A stretch of DNA of 7,217 bases. It comes from Bacillota bacterium. Lineage in GTDB: Bacteria > Bacillota > Clostridia > Peptostreptococcales > Anaerovoracaceae. The stretch lies in contig JAQXSU010000240.1 of assembly GCA_029219125.1 (NCBI GenBank), positions 1-7,217 of the forward strand. The letters are read 5' to 3'. The notes under the pieces are model-generated. The model was not told the origin of the DNA. It made no database searches and worked only from the letters and a program-made list of their open reading frames with translations. Shown here piece by piece: positions 1-5,641 of the stretch. The translations under genes and the position numbers were made by a program. Numbering within the stretch: the first letter of the stretch is position 1; each line of letters opens with the position of its first letter.

Positions 1-192
1 AGAAGGATGAAAACAGAATTCAATCTGATTGAAGCCTACGACATGACGCTGGAAGCAACGGTGACCAAGACCATGTGGGCGCTGGCACAGTCCAATGATT
101 ATGATTCTTTCCGTGATCTGTTCTATCAGACCATCAATCACGACATGTTGTTTCAGAACGAGAAATACGCATCTGAAATCTGCATTGACTGA
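1..192 (+). CDS. Probable type I L-asparaginase, C-terminal end (5' truncated by window edge)
   Basis: The reading frame is open from base 1 to the TGA at 190-192 and gives about 63 codons. The ATG at position 7 has no properly spaced ribosome binding site, since AGAAGG abuts it, so it is probably an internal Met and the gene begins outside the window. The peptide carries the run AYDMTLEATVTKTMWAL followed by LFYQTINHDMLF. As I recall it, this matches the C-terminal end of bacterial type I (cytoplasmic) asparaginases, where a G-x-DMTxEAAxTKLMWxLGQ helix is followed by a short 'LFYxxxNxDI' tail. Such enzymes hydrolyse asparagine to aspartate and ammonia. The catalytic threonines lie further N-terminal and cannot be checked here. 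A GatD-like amidotransferase subunit is a weaker alternative. The gene converges on the small RNA unit that follows, and I see no clear plus-strand terminator for it. Confidence 0.7.
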   Translation, partial: RRMKTEFNLIEAYDMTLEATVTKTMWALAQSNDYDSFRDLFYQTINHDMLFQNEKYASEICID

Positions 193-218
193 TTCGAGTT
201 TCAGCGCGTAATGAAATG

Positions 219-263
219 AAAAAAACACAGCAAAAAAGCAGGCTGGGGACCTGCTCTCTTGCT
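219..263 (-). terminator. Rho-independent terminator of the small RNA (and possibly of symporter read-through)
   Basis: On the minus strand the arm at 263-250 pairs with the arm at 242-229 over 14 continuous base pairs, including two G-U pairs, around the 7-nt loop UCCCCAG. A GTG and then seven T residues (225-219) follow. On the plus strand the same hairpin has two A-C mismatches and no T-tract, so it works in the minus direction only. The tail is 26 nt from the stop codon of the convergent plus-strand gene. Confidence 0.88.
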
Positions 264-323
264 ACTAATACATCAAATAATCTTATAGAGAATGAACTCT
301 CACCTTTCCGAAGGAAAGATTAC
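219..323 (-). ncRNA. Candidate orphan small RNA, about 105 nt, with its own promoter and terminator
   Basis: A complete minus-strand transcription unit lies between two convergent genes. A TTGAAA/TATAAT promoter with a 17-bp spacer predicts a start near 322-324. The transcript would run to the T-tract at 219-225, after a 14-bp terminator hairpin. No reading frame with a ribosome binding site fits inside; the only ATG (near 273) is followed two codons later by a stop. Near the 5' end, UAAUCUU (322-316) can pair perfectly with AAGAUUA (284-278). That pairing would enclose two small hairpins, one around 306-320 and a GAGA/UCUC one around 287-300. The terminator loop is C-rich (UCCCCAG), resembling the C-rich loops of several Gram-positive sRNAs that bind Shine-Dalgarno sequences. 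I do not recognise it as tmRNA, 6S RNA, SRP RNA, RNase P RNA, T-box or a known riboswitch. Promoter and terminator are seen directly; that it is a functional RNA is inference. Confidence 0.65.
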
Positions 324-329
324 CGTTCT

Positions 330-358
330 ATTATAGACTTATTTTCTCTTCATTTCAA
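330..358 (-). promoter_or_regulatory. Sigma-A-type promoter of the candidate small RNA
   Basis: Read on the minus strand, TTGAAA (358-353) is followed after exactly 17 bp by a perfect TATAAT (335-330). This is the best match to a housekeeping promoter in the window. It lies about 80 bp beyond the symporter stop codon and faces the 3' end of the plus-strand gene, so no protein gene lies downstream in its direction. Confidence 0.85.
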
Positions 359-394
359 GCATTTTCGTTAAAAAAATGTCTAAAGATTGTACTT

Positions 395-424
395 GACCCG
401 CACCCGCAAAGAGTGCAAGCGGTC
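395..424 (-). terminator. Weak hairpin after the symporter gene, possible terminator
   Basis: Downstream of the symporter stop, GACC (424-421) can pair with GGTC (398-395) and an inner GCAC can pair with GTGC around a 9-nt loop. The stem is interrupted, and the nearest T-run (376-370) starts about 19 nt later, which is too far for a classical terminator. The symporter transcript may instead end at 219-263. Confidence 0.25.
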
Positions 425-443
425 TATTCAACTGTCTATTCAA
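422..443. repeat. Tandem 12-bp direct repeat spanning the symporter stop codon
   Basis: GTCTATTCAA occurs at 422-431 and again at 434-443, a period of 12 bp. The right-hand copy contains the symporter's TAG stop. Because the period is a multiple of three, the left-hand copy puts a second TAG in the same frame four codons later. It looks like a short slippage duplication. Confidence 0.8.
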
Positions 444-1863
444 AGATATCTTCGAATTCCTTCACGTCGATTTCCTCGCCCTGCTTTCTCCGTTCCAGCG
501 CATCCATAACCCGGACGAATACCTTCTTATTGATCGGATACCGGCTGATCATCACAACCACCAGTACCATGAACAGGCCCGGCAGGAAGGTGAAGCAGTT
601 GCTTACCCATGTAAGGGCGGTTTCCGGCTGTACTGCGGCCTCGCTGGCGAAGCCGGCCATTTCCAGCACGATGCCCAGGCCCTGCATGGCCACAGCGATG
701 GACAGGGATTCGGAAAGGGCCTGCAGAGAGATTACGGCACCGGACCGTTTCTGTCCGCTGATCAGTTCCTCCACCTCACAGACATCATACAGCATGGAAG
801 GCAGCAGCTGCCAGTAGCAGGTGTTTGCCACCGAGTAAATCAGACATACGGCGATCATGGCGGCCAGAGAGTTGACACCGATGAATCGGGATGCCATCAG
901 GCAGACACCGGCACCGCCGATGCCGCACATGAATACGGTTTTCTTATCAAAGGCTCCCGCAAGTCTGGCGATGAACGGTACGAAGACCACACCGCTAACG
1001 GTGATGATCAGCATCATGAGGGAGATTTCCTTCTGACTCATTCCCAGGTTATATGTCATATAGAACACACGGTCCGAAGAGAAAACGGTATTTGCCACCA
1101 GGTAAACGATGCTGGATCCGATGATGAACTGAATCGGTTTCAGCTTCAGAATCTCGAAATATTCTTTGAACATGCCGGCCAGTTCTTTCACTTCCAGGAA
1201 TTTGCCCTTCTTTTCCGGCTTGATGAAGTCTTTTTTCGCCACATCGTCTTTATGAATGGTGAGTGCGCATATCAGCAGTGCTGCGCCGCTGCAAACACCG
1301 GTAAAGATACCCACCATCTGCCAGGACTGCGCAGAGTTTCTTCCCAGATTCATGCAGTAATCCACGATGATGGTCGGAAGGACCATGCCGATGCACATGC
1401 CCACCTGGTTGAACACATAAGCATAAGAACGCAGCACTGTTCTTTCATGGTAATCCTCGGTCAGATCGGATCCCCATGCCATGTACGGAATGAACTCCGA
1501 AGAAAAGCTGGTCCAGAACAGGATGATCATGATGGTATAATAAATCACTTTTACCGTCATATTGGCTTCGAAGGTCGTAAAAAGCAGACTGGTGATGATG
1601 GCCACAGGAAAGGCTGCCAGCATGAGAAACGGCTTGCGCCGTCCGAACCGGGTTCTGGTCCCGTCGGACTTGAATCCTACAATCGGGCCGCAGATGGCCT
1701 CCCAGATGGATCCGATGGCTGTAATGGTTCCTGCAACCGCCGGACTGATGCCGGCCACAGTGGTCAGATAGAGCAGCAAATAGGTTCCGCTCAGGGTATA
1801 CAGCGCATTGTCACAGATGCCGCCGATACCGTAGGATAACTTGGTTTTGACACTTAATTTCAT
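436..1863 (-). CDS. GPH-family (MelB-like) sugar:cation symporter
   Basis: A 475-residue inner-membrane transporter of the glycoside-pentoside-hexuronide:cation symporter family (MFS_2), expected to import a sugar, glycoside or uronide with H+ or Na+. About twelve hydrophobic segments fill the chain. The family signature between helices 2 and 3 is present as SDGTRTRFGRRKPF (66-79). The N-terminal helix carries Asp18 in GGICDNALY, matching the sugar-binding Asp19 of MelB. The late loop DVCEVEELISGQKRSG (360-375) matches the D-x-x-D-Y-x-E-x-K-x-G-x-R region. At the cation site MelB has D55 and D59; here the aligned motif reads WEAICGP, giving Glu55 and Gly59. Length is normal for the family. 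The ribosome binding site TGAGGTGA (1880-1873) sits 9 nt before the ATG, supporting this start. The gene appears to be a single-gene unit with its own promoter, and no sugar-degrading enzyme lies beside it in the window, so the substrate is unknown. Confidence 0.9.
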   Translation of the reverse strand: MKLSVKTKLSYGIGGICDNALYTLSGTYLLLYLTTVAGISPAVAGTITAIGSIWEAICGPIVGFKSDGTRTRFGRRKPFLMLAAFPVAIITSLLFTTFEANMTVKVIYYTIMIILFWTSFSSEFIPYMAWGSDLTEDYHERTVLRSYAYVFNQVGMCIGMVLPTIIVDYCMNLGRNSAQSWQMVGIFTGVCSGAALLICALTIHKDDVAKKDFIKPEKKGKFLEVKELAGMFKEYFEILKLKPIQFIIGSSIVYLVANTVFSSDRVFYMTYNLGMSQKEISLMMLIITVSGVVFVPFIARLAGAFDKKTVFMCGIGGAGVCLMASRFIGVNSLAAMIAVCLIYSVANTCYWQLLPSMLYDVCEVEELISGQKRSGAVISLQALSESLSIAVAMQGLGIVLEMAGFASEAAVQPETALTWVSNCFTFLPGLFMVLVVVMISRYPINKKVFVRVMDALERRKQGEEIDVKEFEDIFE

Positions 1864-1888
1864 GATATATATTCACCTCACTCTTATC

Positions 1889-1919
1889 AGTTTAAGGTAT
1901 ACAGTTACCGTATAGTCAA
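1889..1919 (-). promoter_or_regulatory. Symporter promoter with long 19-bp spacer (MerR-activator type)
   Basis: On the minus strand, TTGACT (1919-1914) and TAAACT (1894-1889) are separated by 19 bp. A spacer this long is poorly used by RNA polymerase alone and is the hallmark of promoters untwisted by MerR-family activators. The predicted start near 1882 would leave a leader of only about 20 nt carrying the ribosome binding site. The -10 box is imperfect (4 of 6 consensus bases), which also fits dependence on an activator. Confidence 0.65.
1898..1914. promoter_or_regulatory. 17-bp palindromic operator inside the promoter spacer
   Basis: The sequence TATACAGTTACCGTATA is an inverted repeat of the form TATACnGTnACnGTATA: seven of the eight arm pairs match around a one-base centre. 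It lies almost wholly within the spacer between the -35 and -10 boxes. Operators of MerR-family dimers have this size and position. No regulator gene of that family is in the window. Confidence 0.65.
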
Positions 1920-1951
1920 GGGGTTTTTCCAGAAATAAGCAGAAGAAAAAC

Positions 1952-2010
1952 AAAAAAAAACACAGCAACCCATGCCTCCCGAAAAAAACGGGACTGCATA
2001 TTTTGCTGTG
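1952..2010 (-). terminator. Strong Rho-independent terminator ending the hrcA-dnaK-dnaJ operon
   Basis: On the minus strand CACAGCAA (2010-2003) pairs perfectly with TTGCTGTG (1968-1961) and is followed at once by nine T residues (1960-1952). Inside the stem, ATGC pairs with GCAT and CCCG pairs with CGGG around a T-rich loop, giving a long nested hairpin. It begins 37 nt after the stop codon of the DarA-like gene and separates the operon from the symporter promoter. Confidence 0.93.
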
Positions 2011-2047
2011 CGTTGCGTAAAGCTGCAGCCTGAAGAAAGCCGCAATA

Positions 2048-2422
2048 TCAGAATTTTTCAATCGCCTTCAGATCCATCACGAAGACGGTGGCCCCGCCGG
2101 TACGAACCTGCATCGGGAAAACCGCACCGGAATAGCAGTTGCTGTCGCAGGTCGGCGGTACCGCCTGGTATACGGTTTCCGTCCGGCTGCCGGCATTTCG
2201 CTTGATAATGCCCAGGATCTCGTCCAGTTCTTCTTCTCTGGCGCCGATCATTACGGTGGTGCTCTTCTTTTTCAGAAAGCCGCCGGAGGAACTGAGCAGC
2301 GTTACGAAGAAGCCCTCCTCGTTGAGATCCCGAATGGTGTCATCGCAGTCATCTCCCGGCAGTACCGCCAGAATCATCACCTGCTTTTTTGCCTGATTTT
2401 CATTCTGTTTTTTCTGTTCCAT
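2048..2422 (-). CDS. PII-like protein of the DarA/PstA (cyclic-di-AMP receptor, DUF970) family
   Basis: A 124-residue soluble protein, slightly longer than the usual 109 or so because of a charged N-terminal tail (residues 1-14, MEQKKQNENQAKKQ). The ferredoxin-like core is recognisable: VMILAVLPGDD for the first strand, SSSGGFLKKKSTTVMIG (44-60) for the signature loop and strand, and VRTGGATVFVMDL (106-118) near the C-terminus. DarA/PstA trimers bind cyclic-di-AMP in Gram-positive bacteria. Compared with my recollection of S. aureus PstA, Thr28 (here Thr41), the GGFL loop and Gly47 (here Gly60) are kept. Asn24, Arg26, Asn41 and Gln108 appear as Gly37, Phe39, Ser54 and Lys123. Two extra cysteines lie in the T-loop region (Cys92, Cys96). 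It starts 12 nt after dnaJ with AGGAGA 5 nt before the ATG, so it is the last gene of the heat-shock operon. Family membership is firm; ligand binding is uncertain. Confidence 0.85.
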   Translation of the reverse strand: MEQKKQNENQAKKQVMILAVLPGDDCDDTIRDLNEEGFFVTLLSSSGGFLKKKSTTVMIGAREEELDEILGIIKRNAGSRTETVYQAVPPTCDSNCYSGAVFPMQVRTGGATVFVMDLKAIEKF

Positions 2423-2434
2423 TTAACTCTCCTG

Positions 2435-3586
2435 TCAGCTGAACAGTTCACGCATCTTATCGGCGAACGTGCTCTTCTTCTGGTAACAATCTTCTGTCAC
2501 AGCTTTGCCCATCTCCTCGATGGCCTTCTTCTGTTTATGGTTCAGCTTGGTCGGAACTTCCAGGTTGACCTTCACATACAGGTCGCCCATCCTGTCATTC
2601 CGCGGATTCCGCACGCCCTTGCCCTTGAGGCGGAAGGTGGTTCCCGGCTGAGTTCCGGCAGGCACTTTATAGGACACCTTGCCTTCCAGGGTCGGCACGA
2701 CGATTTCCGCGCCCAGCGCAGCCTGATCAAAACTGATCGGAATATCCAGGTACAGGTCGCTGCCGTTTCTCTTGAACATTTTGTGCGGCTTTACGGAAAT
2801 GACGATATACAGGTCGCCGTTCGGTCCGCCGTTGACACCCGGTTCTCCCTGACCGCGGATCGGAATGACGCTCTCGTTGTCTACGCCGCCCGGAATGTCC
2901 ACGGAAATCTTTACGGTCTTTCTCACCTTGCCGGTGCCCTTGCAGTCTTCACAAGGCGTTTCGTTGATCTGACCCGTTCCTCCGCACTGATCGCACTGGG
3001 TCACAGACTGGAACTGGCCGAACGGAGTCCGCTGCATCTGGCTGATCTGCCCGCTGCCGCCGCATTTCGGACAGGTCTTCTTGGATGTGCCCGGCTTGGT
3101 TCCCTCGCCTTTACAGGTCGGGCAGGCCACATACTTGTTGATCTCCAGCTCCTTCTTGCAGCCGAATGCGGCTTCTTCAAAGGTGATGGTGATGGCCTTC
3201 TGCAGATCCCGTCCCTTCTTCGGTCCGTTGTTTCTTCTCTGCTGTCCGCCGAAACCGCCGCCGAACATACCGCCAAACATATCGAATATATCCTCAAAAC
3301 CGCCGGCACCGCCGAAGCCGCCAAAGCCGCCGCCCGCACCGCCAAAGCCTGCGTTCGGATCCACACCGGCGAAGCCGAATCTGTCGTACTTGCTCTTCTT
3401 GTCAGGGTCCGACAGAACGCTGTAGGCTTCGTTGATTTCCTTAAATTTTTCTTCTGCTTCCTTGTCTCCCGGATTCTTGTCAGGATGGTATTTCATGGCC
3501 ATTTTCCGGAAGGCTTTCTTTATTTCATCGTCGCTGGCTCCCTTTTTCAGACCCAGGACTTCATAATAGTCACGCTTTTCTGCCAT
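2435..3586 (-). CDS. dnaJ: Chaperone protein DnaJ (Hsp40, class A J-protein)
   Basis: The J-protein co-chaperone that delivers unfolded substrates to DnaK and stimulates its ATPase in the cytoplasm. All four domains of a class A protein are visible in 383 residues. The J domain (about 5-70) has the essential HPD at 34-36. A Gly/Phe-rich linker runs over about 79-114, with GGFEDIFDMFGGMFGGGFGG. The zinc-binding region has four CxxCxGxG repeats at 155-162, 172-179, 198-205 and 212-219. A C-terminal substrate-binding and dimerisation region completes it, with GDLYIVISVKPHKMFKRNGSDLY. Nothing is truncated. The ribosome binding site AAGGGG (3601-3596) lies 9 nt before the ATG. It follows dnaK after a 149-nt gap holding two hairpins, so it is probably expressed from the operon promoter with some local adjustment. 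Confidence 0.98.
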   Translation of the reverse strand: MAEKRDYYEVLGLKKGASDDEIKKAFRKMAMKYHPDKNPGDKEAEEKFKEINEAYSVLSDPDKKSKYDRFGFAGVDPNAGFGGAGGGFGGFGGAGGFEDIFDMFGGMFGGGFGGQQRRNNGPKKGRDLQKAITITFEEAAFGCKKELEINKYVACPTCKGEGTKPGTSKKTCPKCGGSGQISQMQRTPFGQFQSVTQCDQCGGTGQINETPCEDCKGTGKVRKTVKISVDIPGGVDNESVIPIRGQGEPGVNGGPNGDLYIVISVKPHKMFKRNGSDLYLDIPISFDQAALGAEIVVPTLEGKVSYKVPAGTQPGTTFRLKGKGVRNPRNDRMGDLYVKVNLEVPTKLNHKQKKAIEEMGKAVTEDCYQKKSTFADKMRELFS

Positions 3587-3618
3587 ATATATTAGCCCCT
3601 TACTTTAACTGATTCACA

Positions 3619-3636
3619 GATGTATTCGCATACATC
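3619..3636 (-). promoter_or_regulatory. GNRA-loop hairpin just upstream of the dnaJ ribosome binding site
   Basis: On the minus strand GATGTAT pairs with ATACATC (7 bp, perfect) around GCGA, a GNRA-type tetraloop. It ends about 17 nt before the AAGGGG ribosome binding site of dnaJ and has no T-tract, so it is not a terminator. It could be an RNA stability or processing element. The structure is seen; the role is inferred. Confidence 0.5.
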
Positions 3637-3665
3637 ACATACATAATTACATAACACACAAAAGC

Positions 3666-3692
3666 CCGGACGCCCGGTTGTTGCCGGACGCC
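3666..3692 (-). repeat. GC-rich hairpin with 9-bp direct repeat between dnaK and dnaJ
   Basis: CCGGACGCC occurs at 3666-3674 and again at 3684-3692, an 18-bp period. Between and across the copies, CGCCCGG (3671-3677) pairs with CCGGACG (3684-3690) over 7 bp, one of them G-U on the transcribed strand, around a 6-nt loop. On the minus strand a short T-run (TTTTG) follows after GGGC. It may be an attenuator or a 3'-end stabilising and processing site that sets dnaJ below dnaK, but it is too weak to call a full terminator. Confidence 0.55.
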
Positions 3693-3735
3693 GAGACTTC
3701 TGGTTCATTTCATTGATTTATCTTCTGTTGATCTT

Positions 3736-5622
3736 CTATTTATCGTCGTCTACCACTTCGTAGTCTGCATCGACCACGTTGTCTCCTGCAGGACCTGCCT
3801 GACCGCCTGCAGCACCGCCCATGTCAGGACCTGCGCCGTAAGCCTGGCCGCCCATGCCTGCGCCGCCAGCTGCAGCCTGGGCTGCCTGTGCCTGCTCATA
3901 CAGCTTGGTAGAGATCAGGTGGAACTTTTCGGTCAGAGCTTCGGTCTTTTCCTTGATCTGATCTGCAGTACCGTTGTTCAGAACTGCCTGCAGCTCATCC
4001 TTGGCGGAAGTGATCTGATTCTTTTCATCCTCGGTAATCTTGCCTTCCAGCTCCTTCAGAGACTTTTCGGTTTCGTAAATCAGAGATTCCGCACGGTTTC
4101 TGATTTCTACTTCTTCTTTTCTCTTCTTGTCTTCTTCTGCATACTGTTCTGCTTCCTTCACCTTTGCCTGGATTTCTTCGTCAGACAGCTTGGTGGAAGA
4201 AGTGATGGTGATTCTCTGTTCCTTGCCGGTTCCCATATCCTTGGCACTTACGTTTACGATACCGTTGGCATCGATATCGAAGGTAACTTCGATCTGCGGA
4301 ATTCCGCGAGGTGCCGGTGCGATACCGGTCAGCTGGAAGCGGCCCAGCGTGATATTTCCGGCAGCCATTTCTCTTTCACCCTGCATTACGTGAATGTCTA
4401 CTGCAGTCTGGTTATCTGCTGCGGTGGAGAAGATCTGGCTCTTCTTGGTCGGAATGGTGGTATTTCTTTCAATCAGCTTGGTAGCTACGCCGCCCAGGGT
4501 TTCGATGGACAGGGACAGCGGAGTAACATCCAGCAGCAGTACATCGTGTACTTCACCGGTCAGTACGCCGGCCTGGATGGCTGCACCCACTGCAACGCAT
4601 TCATCCGGGTTGATGCCCTTGAACGGTTCCTTGCCGGTGACTCTCTTTACAGCTTCCTGTACAGCCGGGATTCTGGTGGAACCGCCCACCAGGATGACCT
4701 TGGCGATGTCGGAGTTGGTTACGCCTGCATCTCTCATGGCCTTGTTCATCGGTTCGATGGTTCTTTCTACCAGATGTGCTGTCAGCTGTTCAAACTTGGC
4801 TCTGGTGATGTCCATGTTCATGTGGAGCGGACCATCTGCAGTTACGGTGATGAACGGCAGATTGATGTTGGTAGTGGTTGCGCTGGACAGTTCCTTCTTG
4901 GCCTTTTCAGCGGCTTCCTTCAGTCTCTGGTGTGCCATCTTGTCAGCACGCAGGTCTACGCCGTTTTCCTTGGCAAAGGTATCTGCCATATAGTTCAGCA
5001 GTGCTTCATCGAAGTCATCGCCGCCCAGGTGGGTATCGCCATTGGTTGCCAGTACTTCGAAGACGCCGTCACCCAGTTCCAGGATGGATACATCGAAGGT
5101 ACCGCCGCCCAGGTCATATACCAGAATCTTGTGGGATCCTTCTTCCTTATCCAGACCATATGCCAGGGAAGCAGCGGTCGGTTCGTTGATGATTCTCTTT
5201 ACATCCAGACCTGCAATCTTACCGGCATCCTTGGTTGCCTGCTTCTGTGCGTCGGAGAAGTAAGCCGGTACGGTGATAACCGCTTCGGTTACCTTTTCAC
5301 CCAGATAGCTTTCTGCATCATTTTTCAGTTTGGTCAGAATCATGGCAGAGATATCCTGCGGTGTGTATTCCTTACCGTCGATGGATACCTTGTGGTCAGT
5401 ACCCATATATCTCTTGATGGATGCGATGGTTCTGTCCGGATTGGTGATGGCCTGTCTCTTTGCAGTTTCACCAACCAGTCTTTCTCCGTTCTTCGCAAAG
5501 CCCACAACGGACGGAGTCGTTCTATTTCCTTCTGCGTTGGCGATTACAGTCGGCTCGCCGCCTTCCAGCACTGCCACGCAAGAGTTTGTAGTTCCTAAGT
5601 CAATACCAATTACTTTAGCCAT
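3736..5622 (-). CDS. dnaK: Chaperone protein DnaK (Hsp70)
   Basis: The ATP-driven Hsp70 that binds and releases unfolded cytoplasmic proteins together with DnaJ and GrpE. The 628 residues show the three Hsp70 signatures: IGIDLGTTNS (5-14), VYDLGGGTFDVS (168-179) and VILVGGSTRIPAVQE (309-323). The interdomain linker VLLLDV is at 361-366, followed by the substrate-binding domain and a helical lid. The tail is rich in Gly, Ala and Gln and ends with acidic DADYEVVDDDK. The region after IKRYMGTD (69-76) is short compared with E. coli DnaK, the classical deletion of Gram-positive Hsp70s. AAAGGAGG lies 8 nt before the ATG, the best ribosome binding site in the operon. The start is 19 nt after the grpE stop. 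A plus-strand open frame of about 560 codons opposite it is a codon-bias shadow, not a gene. Confidence 0.99.
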   Translation of the reverse strand: MAKVIGIDLGTTNSCVAVLEGGEPTVIANAEGNRTTPSVVGFAKNGERLVGETAKRQAITNPDRTIASIKRYMGTDHKVSIDGKEYTPQDISAMILTKLKNDAESYLGEKVTEAVITVPAYFSDAQKQATKDAGKIAGLDVKRIINEPTAASLAYGLDKEEGSHKILVYDLGGGTFDVSILELGDGVFEVLATNGDTHLGGDDFDEALLNYMADTFAKENGVDLRADKMAHQRLKEAAEKAKKELSSATTTNINLPFITVTADGPLHMNMDITRAKFEQLTAHLVERTIEPMNKAMRDAGVTNSDIAKVILVGGSTRIPAVQEAVKRVTGKEPFKGINPDECVAVGAAIQAGVLTGEVHDVLLLDVTPLSLSIETLGGVATKLIERNTTIPTKKSQIFSTAADNQTAVDIHVMQGEREMAAGNITLGRFQLTGIAPAPRGIPQIEVTFDIDANGIVNVSAKDMGTGKEQRITITSSTKLSDEEIQAKVKEAEQYAEEDKKRKEEVEIRNRAESLIYETEKSLKELEGKITEDEKNQITSAKDELQAVLNNGTADQIKEKTEALTEKFHLISTKLYEQAQAAQAAAGGAGMGGQAYGAGPDMGGAAGGQAGPAGDNVVDADYEVVDDDK

Positions 5623-5641
5623 TTTATGTTCCTCCTTTATT

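Noticed and set aside
7..192. Small complete gene starting at the ATG at position 7
   Set aside because: The frame is open to base 1, the purine-rich stretch abuts the ATG with no spacing, and the peptide matches the end of a longer enzyme. It is better read as a truncated C-terminus.
395..424. CIRCE-like half site (GAGTGCAA near 411-418)
   Set aside because: CIRCE needs TTAGCACTC-N9-GAGTGCTAA. Only one imperfect half is present, and the site lies behind the symporter rather than before a heat-shock gene.
1252..1839. Plus-strand open frame of about 195 codons opposite the symporter
   Set aside because: Antisense shadow of a clear membrane transporter; its own translation is His/Gly/Gln-rich and non-globular.
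1873..2061. Minus-strand 62-codon frame over the terminator and symporter promoter
   Set aside because: It runs through the operon terminator T-tract (hence its Phe-rich stretch) and the promoter boxes; no ribosome binding site or family resemblance.
2537..3595. Plus-strand open frame of about 350 codons opposite dnaJ
   Set aside because: Shadow of the dnaJ coding sequence in another frame. Its Ala/Arg/His-rich composition and lack of motifs argue against a real gene.
3919..5598. Plus-strand open frame of about 560 codons opposite dnaK
   Set aside because: It lies fully antisense to an unambiguous dnaK. It is Cys/Phe/Gln-rich without domain motifs or a ribosome binding site. Long antisense frames opposite dnaK are a known result of its codon bias.
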